A stretch of DNA of 19,892 nt from Acidimicrobiia bacterium (GTDB taxonomy: Bacteria; Actinomycetota; Acidimicrobiia; UBA5794; UBA11373). The stretch is from the NCBI GenBank assembly GCA_025456165.1, contig JALOLI010000002.1, positions 1 through 19,892 on the forward strand, written 5' to 3'. Positions 1 to 5,899 of the stretch are shown one piece after another. The notes under the pieces are model-generated. The model did not search any database and was not told the DNA's origin. It was given only the letters and a program-made list of their open reading frames with translations. The position numbers were made by a program, and so were the translations under genes. The number at the start of each line of letters is the position of its first letter. Positions within the stretch are counted from its first letter, which is position 1.

Positions 1-906
1 GCCGCGGGACGGGAGGCGCCGTTCCTGATGACGGTGGGAGAAGTGGCCGATCTGGCGGCGGCGGCGGCCGCGGCGGGGGCCACCGAGGTCTGCCTGCAGG
101 GCGGCATCCACCCGGCCTTCACCGGCGACTTCTACGCCGCCCTGGTGGGCGCGGTCCGGGCGGCGGCCCCCGGCCTCCACATCCACGCCTTCAGCCCCCT
201 CGAGGTCTGGCAGGGCGCGCAGAGCCTGGGGGTGACCGTCCCCGACTTCCTCCGGCGCCTGCGCGACGCCGGCCTGGGGAGCCTGCCCGGCACGGCCGCC
301 GAGATCCTCGACGACGAGGTGCGGCGGGTGCTCTGCCCGGACAAGCTGACGACGGCGCGGTGGGTCGAGGTGGTGGACGCGGCCCACCGCCTCGGCATTC
401 CCACGACCGCCACGATCATGTTCGGCCACATCGAGTCGCCGCTCTCCTGGGCCCGGCACTTCGAGGTCGTGCGCCGCCTGCAGGAGCAGACCGGGGGTTT
501 CACCGAGTTCGTGCCGCTGCCCTTCGTGCACATGGAGGCCCCCCTCTACCGGCAGGGCCGGGCCCGGCCGGGCCCCACCTGGGACGAGGTGGTGCTGGTC
601 CACGCCGTCGCCCGCCTCGCCCTCGACGGTCTCGTCGGGAACATCCAGGCCTCCTGGGTCAAGCTGGGCCTCGACGGGGCCGCCGCCCTGCTGGGCGCCG
701 GGGCCAGCGACCTGGGCGGCACCCTCATGGAGGAAAGCATCTCACGCGCCGCCGGCGCGGCTCACGGGCCGGCCGTTTCGACGGGGGATCTGGAAGAGGC
801 GATCCGCGGCGCCGGCCGGGTGCCGGTCCGGCGCACCACGCTGTACGAAGTTCCGGCGACTGCCCCGGCGCCGCCTTGTTCGGGCCTGGGGCCACTGCCC
901 CGCTAG
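1..906 (+). CDS. fbiC: F420 cofactor synthase, CofH half of FbiC (5' partial)
   Basis: The frame is open from the first base, so the gene begins outside the window; the ATG at 28 is internal. The product resembles the C-terminal CofH half of FbiC, a radical-SAM enzyme that joins a tyrosine-derived radical to 5-amino-6-ribitylamino-uracil on the way to the deazaflavin FO, the chromophore of coenzyme F420. Recognisable segments include CLQGGIHP, HAFSPLEV, LPGTAAEILDDEVR, CPDKLTT, TATIMFGH, GGFTEFVPLPFVHMEAP and DLGGTLMEESISRAAGA, all close to remembered FbiC/CofH sequences. The CxxxCxxC cluster motif would lie upstream and is not visible. Whether this is a fused FbiC or a stand-alone CofH cannot be seen; fusion is usual in actinobacteria. 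The TAG stop at 904-906 overlaps the stop of the convergent gene by four bases, with no terminator-like hairpin between them. Confidence 0.93.
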   Translation, partial: AAGREAPFLMTVGEVADLAAAAAAAGATEVCLQGGIHPAFTGDFYAALVGAVRAAAPGLHIHAFSPLEVWQGAQSLGVTVPDFLRRLRDAGLGSLPGTAAEILDDEVRRVLCPDKLTTARWVEVVDAAHRLGIPTTATIMFGHIESPLSWARHFEVVRRLQEQTGGFTEFVPLPFVHMEAPLYRQGRARPGPTWDEVVLVHAVARLALDGLVGNIQASWVKLGLDGAAALLGAGASDLGGTLMEESISRAAGAAHGPAVSTGDLEEAIRGAGRVPVRRTTLYEVPATAPAPPCSGLGPLPR

Positions 907-1691
907 GCGGGCGGCGCGATCGGGGCGGTGGAGACCGCCAGGTCCAGGCGGTGCCGGGCGGTCAAGCTGGTGGGCCCATCGGGCACCGGCAGGGAGCCCA
1001 GCAGGGGGGCCAGGTCGGCGCCCGGCCCGGACACCGACAGGTTCACCTCGAGCAGCCAGCCCTCCTCGGCGGCGATCCAGAAGTTGAAGACCTCGACCGC
1101 CGTCGAACCCAGGTCGGTGCCTATCGCCGCCGCTAGTCCGGAGGCGTCGGAGCGGTAGCCCAGGGCGGTGACGCCGCCGACGGTGTGGCGAGCCGGTTCG
1201 CCGGCCGCCAGGCCGGCGAGGCCGGCGGCCGCCGGCGCGGGGGGCCAGGGGGGGCAGTAGGCCAGCAGGGCCCGCTCGGTGGGGTTGCCTCCCCCTATCT
1301 CGCGGTAGCCGGCGGCGCTGTGATCCCGGGACCACAGCCGGCCGCCGGCCAGGATCAGGTCACGATCCAGGGCCAGCCCGGCACCCGTCGTCTGGACCCG
1401 GCAGGTGAGATTCGCCCCGACGACCCGGCCGGACACGGTCACCGACCACGAGTCCCTGCCCGAGGTCACCTCCTGCTCGAAGGTGAACCCGTAGGCCTCG
1501 GGAGCGTCGCCGGGGGCGACGGGCAGCGTGGTGGCCGGGGAGTCGATGGTCGTCTTCGTGGCCTCGCTCGTGGGGCCGGGCGCGCCGGGCCGGACCCCGC
1601 CGGCGCCGAAGCTGCAGGCGGCGCCGAGGCAGGCCAGGGCGGCGGCAATGCCGATCGCTCGCGGCGCGCAGGAGGCGCCGGCAGACCTCAT
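903..1691 (-). CDS. Probable secreted lipoprotein, unknown function
   Basis: A 262-residue protein starting at the ATG at 1691. The longer open frame upstream to 1946 overlaps the next gene and lacks signal-peptide character. The N-terminus has Arg3 and Arg11, then a hydrophobic Ala/Leu/Ile stretch ending in Cys21 and Cys26. Either cysteine could be the lipidated residue, though neither lipobox is canonical (ALAC, GAAC). A Thr/Pro/Ser-rich linker (about 30-60) follows, then a beta-rich domain (about 65-255) with two further cysteines (near LTCRVQ and LAYCPPWP). Repeated sheet-like segments and a central GRLWSRDHSAAGYREIG stretch recall the LprG/LppX/LolA-like lipoprotein folds, but this is only a resemblance. 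There is no clear Shine-Dalgarno. It lies 74 nt downstream of the SH3-like membrane protein gene on the same strand, so the two are probably cotranscribed and may work together at the cell envelope. Confidence 0.75.
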   Translation of the reverse strand: MRSAGASCAPRAIGIAAALACLGAACSFGAGGVRPGAPGPTSEATKTTIDSPATTLPVAPGDAPEAYGFTFEQEVTSGRDSWSVTVSGRVVGANLTCRVQTTGAGLALDRDLILAGGRLWSRDHSAAGYREIGGGNPTERALLAYCPPWPPAPAAAGLAGLAAGEPARHTVGGVTALGYRSDASGLAAAIGTDLGSTAVEVFNFWIAAEEGWLLEVNLSVSGPGADLAPLLGSLPVPDGPTSLTARHRLDLAVSTAPIAPPA

Positions 1692-1765
1692 GAAGGAGGC
1701 TTCGCCTTCCCGGCTCGCCGCCTTGAGCGGTTTGCCGGTCCGGTCCTTCCCGGAGGCAGGCCGGC

Positions 1766-2797
1766 TCAGCCTTCGCGCTGGAGGGACTGGCGCGGCACCC
1801 AGCCCTCGGTGCCGTCCGCCGCCACCACCTGGGCCCAGCCGCTGATCTCGCGCTTGGCCAGGTACCAGGAGCCGGGGTGGAGGGTGGCCACCACCCGGCT
1901 GTAGTCGTCGAGGTGCAGGACCTCTACTTCGGCCATCACGTAGCACCAGAAGGGGCCGGGGGTCACGGGGCGCGGCGCAGGAGCCGGCGCCGCCGGCCCG
2001 GCCTCCTCGTCGGCGGCAGGTTTCACCTCCCAGGCTGGAGCCGACGGGGTGGGTGCGGGCGCCGGCGATCGCCCGGGCGGCGACGCCGCGGGGGAGACAG
2101 CCACTCGTGGTCCCTCGGCGTCTTCGTGACCGGCGGCGCGGCGGGGCCGGAGGAGCAGGGCCGGGCCCAGGCCGGCGACCACCGCGATGGCGATGGTGGC
2201 CGCGAGCGAGAGGTAGGACAGCTGCAGCCGGCCGAACTCCTGGCCCAGGAGGGCGGCCCCGGCGCCGGTGGCGACGCCGGCGGCGGCGGCCACGGGCACC
2301 GACCAGCGGCGGCGGGCGATCAGCGCCGCGATCTGCGCAGCGAGGCCGGCCGCGGCCAGGACCGTGCCGGTCAGCCCCACCAGCGTGGTGAAGGGAAGGC
2401 GCCCGCCGAGGCGGAGCCAGGCCTCCACGGTGCAGTTGTCGGTGGTGGCCCGCACCCGCAGCAGACCGACCCCGTACGGGGCGACATCGGCCAGGTCCAG
2501 GGTGACGAGGAACTCGCCCCCGGCCACCGTGGCCGACGCCGAGCCCACCGTGGCCGGGCCCAGCCGGACCGCAACCGCGGCATTTTGCGTCCCCGAGGAG
2601 TCGGTGCCGGAAAAGACCAGGGCTTCGTCGTCAGCCAGCAGCAGGGGCGACGAGAGCGAGGTGATGCGGCCGGCCTCGACGCCGTTGAACCAGGCGTTGC
2701 ACGGCCCCTGCACCTGGGCGGCGGCAGGCGCCGCGACGCCCGGCAGCACGGCGAGGCCGGCGGCGAGAAGCAGGAGGCGCCATCCGGTGCGCTTCAT
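1766..2797 (-). CDS. Secreted/membrane protein with C-terminal SH3-like domain
   Basis: A 343-residue protein starting at ATG 2797, chosen because it opens a classic signal peptide (MKRTGWR, then a Leu/Ala core to about residue 28, with a PAAAQ cleavage-like site). Residues 29-135 form a beta-rich extracytoplasmic domain with two cysteines (33 and 122) that could form a disulfide. Three membrane segments follow (about 136-160, 166-185, 193-217). Arg clusters after the first (162-164) and third (217-220) fit the positive-inside rule and place the C-terminus in the cytoplasm. A Pro/Ala/Glu linker (about 225-282) leads to a compact C-terminal domain (283-343) with GSWYLAKREISGWAQV and GTEGWVPRQSL, typical of bacterial SH3-like folds. 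I know no named family for the whole architecture. No Shine-Dalgarno is present, but TATCGT lies 6 nt before the ATG, which suggests a leaderless transcript. Confidence 0.8.
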   Translation of the reverse strand: MKRTGWRLLLLAAGLAVLPGVAAPAAAQVQGPCNAWFNGVEAGRITSLSSPLLLADDEALVFSGTDSSGTQNAAVAVRLGPATVGSASATVAGGEFLVTLDLADVAPYGVGLLRVRATTDNCTVEAWLRLGGRLPFTTLVGLTGTVLAAAGLAAQIAALIARRRWSVPVAAAAGVATGAGAALLGQEFGRLQLSYLSLAATIAIAVVAGLGPALLLRPRRAAGHEDAEGPRVAVSPAASPPGRSPAPAPTPSAPAWEVKPAADEEAGPAAPAPAPRPVTPGPFWCYVMAEVEVLHLDDYSRVVATLHPGSWYLAKREISGWAQVVAADGTEGWVPRQSLQREG

Positions 2798-2803
2798 GGG
2801 CCG

Positions 2804-2809
2804 ACGATA
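2804..2809 (-). promoter_or_regulatory. Putative -10 hexamer for the SH3-like gene (leaderless)
   Basis: Read on the minus strand this is TATCGT, followed by 6 nt and then the ATG at 2797. That spacing puts transcription start at or beside the start codon. No convincing -35 is seen. It faces the trmD promoter across a 73-bp divergent intergenic region. Confidence 0.5.
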
Positions 2810-2857
2810 CCAACGCCGGGGCCGGCGGCCGGGGAGGCTCCCCGGGCGGCGACCCGA

Positions 2858-2863
2858 TACGCT
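2858..2863 (+). promoter_or_regulatory. Putative -10 hexamer for trmD (leaderless)
   Basis: TACGCT lies 7 nt before the trmD ATG at 2871, and there is no Shine-Dalgarno between them. The position fits a leaderless transcript beginning at the start codon. No recognisable -35 is visible. Confidence 0.5.
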
Positions 2864-2870
2864 GGCGCCG

Positions 2871-3563
2871 ATGCGAGTCCACCTGGTCACGATCTTTCCC
2901 GAGTACTTCGCCTCGCCTCTCACCCTGGGCGTGGTCGGCCGGGCCGTGGAAGCGGGGATCCTCCAGGTGGAGGTGGTGGACCTCCGGGTCCACGGCCTGG
3001 GGCGCCACCGGCAGTTGGACGACGCTCCCTTCGGCGGCGGGCCGGGGATGGTGATGATGGTGGAGCCGCTGGCGGCCGCCCTCGAGCCGCTGGCCGGGAC
3101 GCATCGGATCCTACTGACGCCGGCGGGGCGACCCGTGCGCCAGGACACCCTCGACCGCTGGGCCGGGCTCGAAGCCCTGACCCTGGTCTGCGGGCGCTAC
3201 GAGGGGGTGGACGAACGGGTGGCGGAGCACTTCATCGAAGAAGAGGCCTCGCTCGGGGACTTCGTCCTCGCCGGCGGGGAGGCGGCCGCGCTGGCGGTGG
3301 TCGAAGGGGTGGCTCGCCTGCTCCCCGGGGCGTTGGGCAACCCCGAGTCGGCGGGGTCGGAGAGCTTCCGCGGCGGCGTGCTGGAAGAGCCGCTGTACAC
3401 CCGCCCGGCGGAGTTCCGGGGCTGGGCGGTCCCGGAGGTGCTCCTCTCGGGCGACCACGCCCGGATTGCCTCCTGGCGCCGCGAACAGCGGGCGGAACGC
3501 ACCCGGCGGCGCCGTCCCGACCTGCTCCCTCCCGGTTTCGCAGAGGGCGGGGAGGGGGGCTAG
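2871..3563 (+). CDS. trmD: tRNA (guanine-N1)-methyltransferase TrmD
   Basis: A 230-residue SPOUT-class methyltransferase that uses SAM to make m1G37 next to the anticodon, preventing +1 frameshifting. The start ATG 2871 gives the canonical N-terminus MRVHLVTIFPEYF; the open frame continues upstream but the homology does not. Family landmarks are DDAPFGGGPGMVMM (50-63), CGRYEGVDERV (107-117), GDFVLAGGEAAAL (129-141) and RLLPGALGN (149-157), which form the trefoil-knot SAM site. The C-terminal segment has EEPLYTRPAEFRGW and VLLSGDHARI. The residue aligning with the catalytic Asp169 of E. coli/H. influenzae (in EDSF) is Glu164 here (SESF), a conservative change. In many bacteria trmD follows rpsP and rimM; here it heads the unit and is divergent from the SH3-like gene. 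rplS follows after 57 nt. Confidence 0.97.
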   Translation: MRVHLVTIFPEYFASPLTLGVVGRAVEAGILQVEVVDLRVHGLGRHRQLDDAPFGGGPGMVMMVEPLAAALEPLAGTHRILLTPAGRPVRQDTLDRWAGLEALTLVCGRYEGVDERVAEHFIEEEASLGDFVLAGGEAAALAVVEGVARLLPGALGNPESAGSESFRGGVLEEPLYTRPAEFRGWAVPEVLLSGDHARIASWRREQRAERTRRRRPDLLPPGFAEGGEGG

Positions 3564-3572
3564 ACTCCCGCC

Positions 3573-3598
3573 GCCGGACGGCGCCCCGCCGTCCCGGC
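3573..3598 (+). other. Stem-loop between trmD and rplS
   Basis: An inverted repeat pairs GCCGG (3573-3577) with CCGGC (3594-3598) and ACGGC (3578-3582) with GCCGT (3588-3592). The loop is GCCCC and one C (3593) is bulged. It is followed only by TTT, so it is at best a weak terminator or attenuator, or an mRNA processing/stability element that sets rplS expression apart from trmD. Confidence 0.4.
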
Positions 3599-3620
3599 TT
3601 TGGCGCGAAGGGGTTCCCCG

Positions 3621-3965
3621 ATGAACACGCTGGATCAGGTCGAGGCCGCCCGCCTGCGCTCCGACCTCCCGGAGTTTGGGCCGGGAGACACGGTGCGGGT
3701 GCACGTGCGCGTCGTCGAAGGCGGCCGGGAGCGGGTCCAGGCTTACGAGGGCGTCGTCATCGCCCGCAACCACGGGGGCCTGCGCGAGACGGCCACGGTG
3801 CGCAAGGTGAGCTTCGGGGTGGGGGTGGAGCGCATCTTCCCCATCCACGCTCCCATCATCCAGCGCATCGAGGTCATCCGCCGCGGCGACGTGCGCCGCG
3901 CCAAGCTCTACTTCCTGCGCGGGCGCGTCGGCAAGGCCACCCGCATCAAGGAGAAGCGCGACTAG
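3621..3965 (+). CDS. rplS: 50S ribosomal protein L19
   Basis: A 114-residue L19, a large-subunit protein at the interface with the 30S subunit. The start ATG 3621 gives [19 protein letters not shown], the normal N-terminus, with AAGGGG at 3608-3613 as a Shine-Dalgarno 7 nt upstream; the open frame extends to 3600 but without homology. The core has [49 protein letters not shown] and [18 protein letters not shown], all characteristic. Its length equals the family norm of about 115. It lies between trmD and lepB, the standard actinobacterial order, and probably shares a transcript with trmD. Confidence 0.98.
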   Translation: MNTLDQVEAARLRSDLPEFGPGDTVRVHVRVVEGGRERVQAYEGVVIARNHGGLRETATVRKVSFGVGVERIFPIHAPIIQRIEVIRRGDVRRAKLYFLRGRVGKATRIKEKRD

Positions 3966-3995
3966 GGGCGGTGTTCCGCAACTCCCTGCCCGCAG

Positions 3996-4001
3996 TAACG
4001 T
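3996..4001 (+). promoter_or_regulatory. Putative -10 hexamer for lepB (leaderless)
   Basis: TAACGT lies 7 nt before the GTG start at 4009, and no Shine-Dalgarno precedes that GTG. A loose -35-like TTCCGC sits at 3974-3979, 16 nt upstream of the hexamer. Together they suggest lepB has its own leaderless transcript. Confidence 0.45.
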
Positions 4002-4008
4002 CGCGCTC

Positions 4009-4821
4009 GTGACCTTGCCACCCTCGCCCGGCTTCCCCGAAGACGCGCCGGGCCCCTTCTCCCCGGATCCAGCCGGAGGCGGAGCGTCGGCTTCCGAGCC
4101 GGCCCGGCCCGACGGCGAGTCCGGGCCACCCGATCCCTTCGGCGTTGTGCCGGGGACGCCGCTCCCCGAGGACCCCGAACGGGAGGAAGCCCTTCGGGCC
4201 CTGCGGAAGGGAGCGCGCAAGCGGGGCGACAAGAAGGCCGCCGGCCGGGCCTTCTGGAAGGAACTGCCGATCCTGATTCTGATCGCCCTGGTGGTGGCGG
4301 TCCTCATCAAGACCTTCCTGGTGCAGGCCTTCTTCATCCCTTCCGGCTCCATGCACGACACGCTGCTGGAGGGCGACCGGGTGATGGTCAACAAGCTGGC
4401 CTATCGCTTCGGCGACCCATCGCGAGGCGATGTCATCGTGTTCGACAACCCCCAGGAAGCCAACCAGGACGGCGAGACGATCTTCGGGGCCCTGGTGCGG
4501 CACGTGGCCGAATCGCTCGGGCTCTCCTCGCCGGACTCCGCCCTCATCAAGAGAGTCATCGCGGTAGGCGGGGAGACGATTGAGATCCGCGACAACCAGG
4601 TCTTCGTCGACGGGGTGGCGCTCGACGAGCCCTATGTGAAGGAGGGCTCGCGCATGCCCCTCTACGGCCCCTTCACCGTCCCCGAAGGGCGGGTGTTCGT
4701 GATGGGCGACAACCGCTCGCAGAGCACCGACAGCCGGGTCTTCGGGCCCATTGCCGAGGACTCGATAATCGGCCGAGCCTTTGTGAGGGTGTGGCCCCCC
4801 AGCCGCTGGGGAGGCTTGTGA
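4009..4821 (+). CDS. lepB: Signal peptidase I
   Basis: A 270-residue type I signal peptidase, which removes signal peptides from exported preproteins on the outer face of the membrane. Residues 1-82 form a Pro/Gly/acidic then basic cytoplasmic tail that is longer than in most homologues. A single membrane anchor follows (about 86-109, LPILILIALVVAVLIKTFLV). Catalytic Ser114 is in PSGSMHDTL (111-119) and catalytic Lys181 in ALIKRVIAVGGETIE; the later box GDNRSQSTDSRVFGPI (233-248) is intact. The GTG start at 4009 is the only reasonable start and is preceded by a leaderless-type hexamer. The gene follows rplS as usual. The next gene in most actinobacteria, rnhB, is missing and is replaced by a 124-nt spacer. 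Exported proteins such as the SH3-like protein at 1766-2797 would be substrates. Confidence 0.96.
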   Translation: MTLPPSPGFPEDAPGPFSPDPAGGGASASEPARPDGESGPPDPFGVVPGTPLPEDPEREEALRALRKGARKRGDKKAAGRAFWKELPILILIALVVAVLIKTFLVQAFFIPSGSMHDTLLEGDRVMVNKLAYRFGDPSRGDVIVFDNPQEANQDGETIFGALVRHVAESLGLSSPDSALIKRVIAVGGETIEIRDNQVFVDGVALDEPYVKEGSRMPLYGPFTVPEGRVFVMGDNRSQSTDSRVFGPIAEDSIIGRAFVRVWPPSRWGGL

Positions 4822-4885
4822 GAGTGTCGGACCCCGCCGCTATAAGGTGAGCACGGGCTCCCGGAGAGCCGATGCAGGGGGCGGG

Positions 4886-4891
4886 TATCAT
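4886..4891 (+). promoter_or_regulatory. Putative -10 hexamer upstream of the DUF2469 gene
   Basis: TATCAT lies in the 124-nt gap after lepB and would give a leader of about 48 nt carrying the hairpin at 4908-4924 and an SD. A second weak candidate, TAAGGT, lies near 4844-4849. No good -35 is visible for either. Confidence 0.3.
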
Positions 4892-4907
4892 CGCCGGAGC
4901 CCCAATA

Positions 4908-4924
4908 CCGGCCGCCCGGGCCGG
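4908..4924 (+). other. GC-rich hairpin in the leader of the DUF2469 gene
   Basis: CCGGCC (4908-4913) pairs perfectly with GGCCGG (4919-4924) around a GCCCG loop. It is 11 nt ahead of the Shine-Dalgarno and has no T-tract, so it is not a classical terminator. It could be a leader structure or chance in GC-rich DNA. Confidence 0.3.
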
Positions 4925-4945
4925 CTGGGTGATCAGGAGACCGTC

Positions 4946-5263
4946 ATGAGCGAAGAGGATCTCGAGCGCTACGAGACCGACGTAGAGCTGCAGATCTACC
5001 AGGAGTACCGCGACGTCCTCCCCATGTTCCGCTATGTGGTGGAGACCGAGCGCCGCTTCTACCTGGCCAACAAGGTCGACCTGCACACCCGCGACACCGG
5101 CGGCGGCGTGTTCTTCGAGATCGACATGGAAGACGCCTGGGTATGGGACATGTATCGCCCCGCTCGCTTCCTCAAGAAGGTGCGGGTGCTCACCTTCCGC
5201 GACGTGAACCTGGAGGAAGTGGAGCATCCGGAGCTGCGGCCGCCCGACGCCGAGCGCAGGTAG
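4946..5263 (+). CDS. DUF2469 family protein (actinobacterial)
   Basis: A 105-residue soluble protein of the DUF2469 family, conserved in actinobacteria and without a firmly assigned function. The start ATG 4946 gives MSEEDLERYETDVELQIYQE, matching the family N-terminus, and AGGAGA at 4935-4940 is a Shine-Dalgarno 5 nt upstream; the longer open frame to 4847 is spurious. The strongly conserved stretches VVETERRFYLAN (31-42) and DAWVWDMYRPARF (63-75), then KKVRVLTFRDVNLEEVEHPELR, agree closely with my memory of the mycobacterial homologue. The protein is acidic at the N-terminus and rich in aromatic residues. It occupies its usual position between lepB and yraN, and its TAG stop (5261-5263) falls inside the yraN reading frame. 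Confidence 0.95.
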   Translation: MSEEDLERYETDVELQIYQEYRDVLPMFRYVVETERRFYLANKVDLHTRDTGGGVFFEIDMEDAWVWDMYRPARFLKKVRVLTFRDVNLEEVEHPELRPPDAERR

Positions 5264-5568
5264 CCCGGTTCGGGGAGAGCCTCGCCGCCGGCTTCCTCGG
5301 TAGGCGCGGTGCCCGCTTGGTGGCCCGCAACGTGGTGGTGGGCGCCGACGAGATCGACCTGCTCGTCGCCTGGGGGCGGCTGCTGGTGGCCGTCGAGGTG
5401 AAGACCCGGCTCGGGGGCGACCCCGCCGACCAGTTCACCCCCGCGAAGGCGGACCGCTTCCGGCGCGCCGGGCAGGGCCTCCGGCCGCGGCCGGGGCGCT
5501 ACGACCTCGTCACGGTGAGCGCCGGGCGCGGCGGGGTCGAGGTGCGCTGGCTCCCCGGGGTGTGCTGA
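5143..5568 (+). CDS. yraN: YraN/UPF0102 endonuclease-like protein (start uncertain)
   Basis: A UPF0102 protein with a restriction-endonuclease-like fold, function poorly known. The conserved part begins at FGESLAAGFLGRRGARLVARN (codons from about 5269), continues through ADEIDLLVAWGRLLVAVEVKTR, which carries the D...ExK-type signature, and then FTPAKADRFRRAG. In this frame no ATG, GTG, TTG or CTG lies between 5146 and the conserved FGES box. The only canonical start that keeps the whole domain is ATG 5143, which would overlap the DUF2469 gene by 121 nt and add about 40 residues without homology. The true start may be a non-canonical codon near the DUF2469 stop (for example GTA at 5260), giving a protein of about 102 residues, slightly short for the family. 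Starts at 5317 (TTG) or 5320 (GTG) would delete the first conserved box. The gene identity is secure; the 5' boundary is not. Confidence 0.85.
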   Translation: MGHVSPRSLPQEGAGAHLPRREPGGSGASGAAAARRRAQVARFGESLAAGFLGRRGARLVARNVVVGADEIDLLVAWGRLLVAVEVKTRLGGDPADQFTPAKADRFRRAGQGLRPRPGRYDLVTVSAGRGGVEVRWLPGVC

Positions 5569-5585
5569 AGGGGCGGCCCGGGTCC

Positions 5586-5873
5586 CTAGGCCTCGCGTCC
5601 GTGGCGGCGGCGGCGCTCCCGGTGCCAGCAGGCCCGGTGCCAGTGGCGGCGGAGGTCCGGCGTGTGCTCCGGTACCACCACCAGGTGCCCCTCACCGGCC
5701 TCGATGGCGCCGCGGCAGCCGGGGCACACGTAGCGCTTGCGGGCGTGGTACGGCTGCACCAGGCCGACGGTTTCCATGGCCCGGGCGTCGCCGGGCGGCA
5801 CCTGCAGGGTGAGCGGCAGATCGGCGGGCGCCGGTTCCGGGTCGGGGGCAGGGGGCAAGGGCACGGGCGGCAT
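5586..5873 (-). CDS. Small zinc-ribbon protein, actinobacterial conserved hypothetical
   Basis: A 95-residue protein with a Pro/Asp-rich N-terminus (1-30) and a compact metal-site domain. CPGC (49-52) and the HWHRAC stretch (H77, H79, C82) form a likely Cys/His zinc site within KRYVCPGCRGAIEAGEGHLVVV and DLRRHWHRACW. It resembles a family of short actinobacterial proteins often labelled ATP/GTP-binding without visible nucleotide motifs; I do not trust that label. The C-terminus is Arg-rich (RERRRRHGREA), which suggests nucleic-acid or ribosome contact, by inference only. The ATG at 5873 has no Shine-Dalgarno; a TACCAT hexamer overlapping it sits 7 nt before an in-frame GTG at 5864, an alternative leaderless start. 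It converges on yraN and diverges from the crotonase gene, with only 26 nt between the two start codons. Confidence 0.75.
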   Translation of the reverse strand: MPPVPLPPAPDPEPAPADLPLTLQVPPGDARAMETVGLVQPYHARKRYVCPGCRGAIEAGEGHLVVVPEHTPDLRRHWHRACWHRERRRRHGREA

Positions 5874-5887
5874 GGTAGGGACGCGGG

Positions 5888-5893
5888 TAGATT
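5888..5893 (+). promoter_or_regulatory. Putative -10 hexamer for the crotonase operon (leaderless)
   Basis: TAGATT lies 6 nt before the ATG at 5900 and no Shine-Dalgarno is present. The position suits a leaderless transcript of the crotonase and methyltransferase genes. Confidence 0.5.
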
Positions 5894-5899
5894 GCCGGC

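Noticed and set aside
1877..4012. A 711-residue plus-strand open frame across the SH3-like gene, trmD and rplS
   Set aside because: It covers real genes in other frames and shows only Arg/Gly/Pro-rich noise.
4847..4945. Extended N-terminus of the DUF2469 protein or a remnant of rnhB
   Set aside because: The translated stretch does not resemble DUF2469 or RNase HII, and a proper Shine-Dalgarno precedes ATG 4946.
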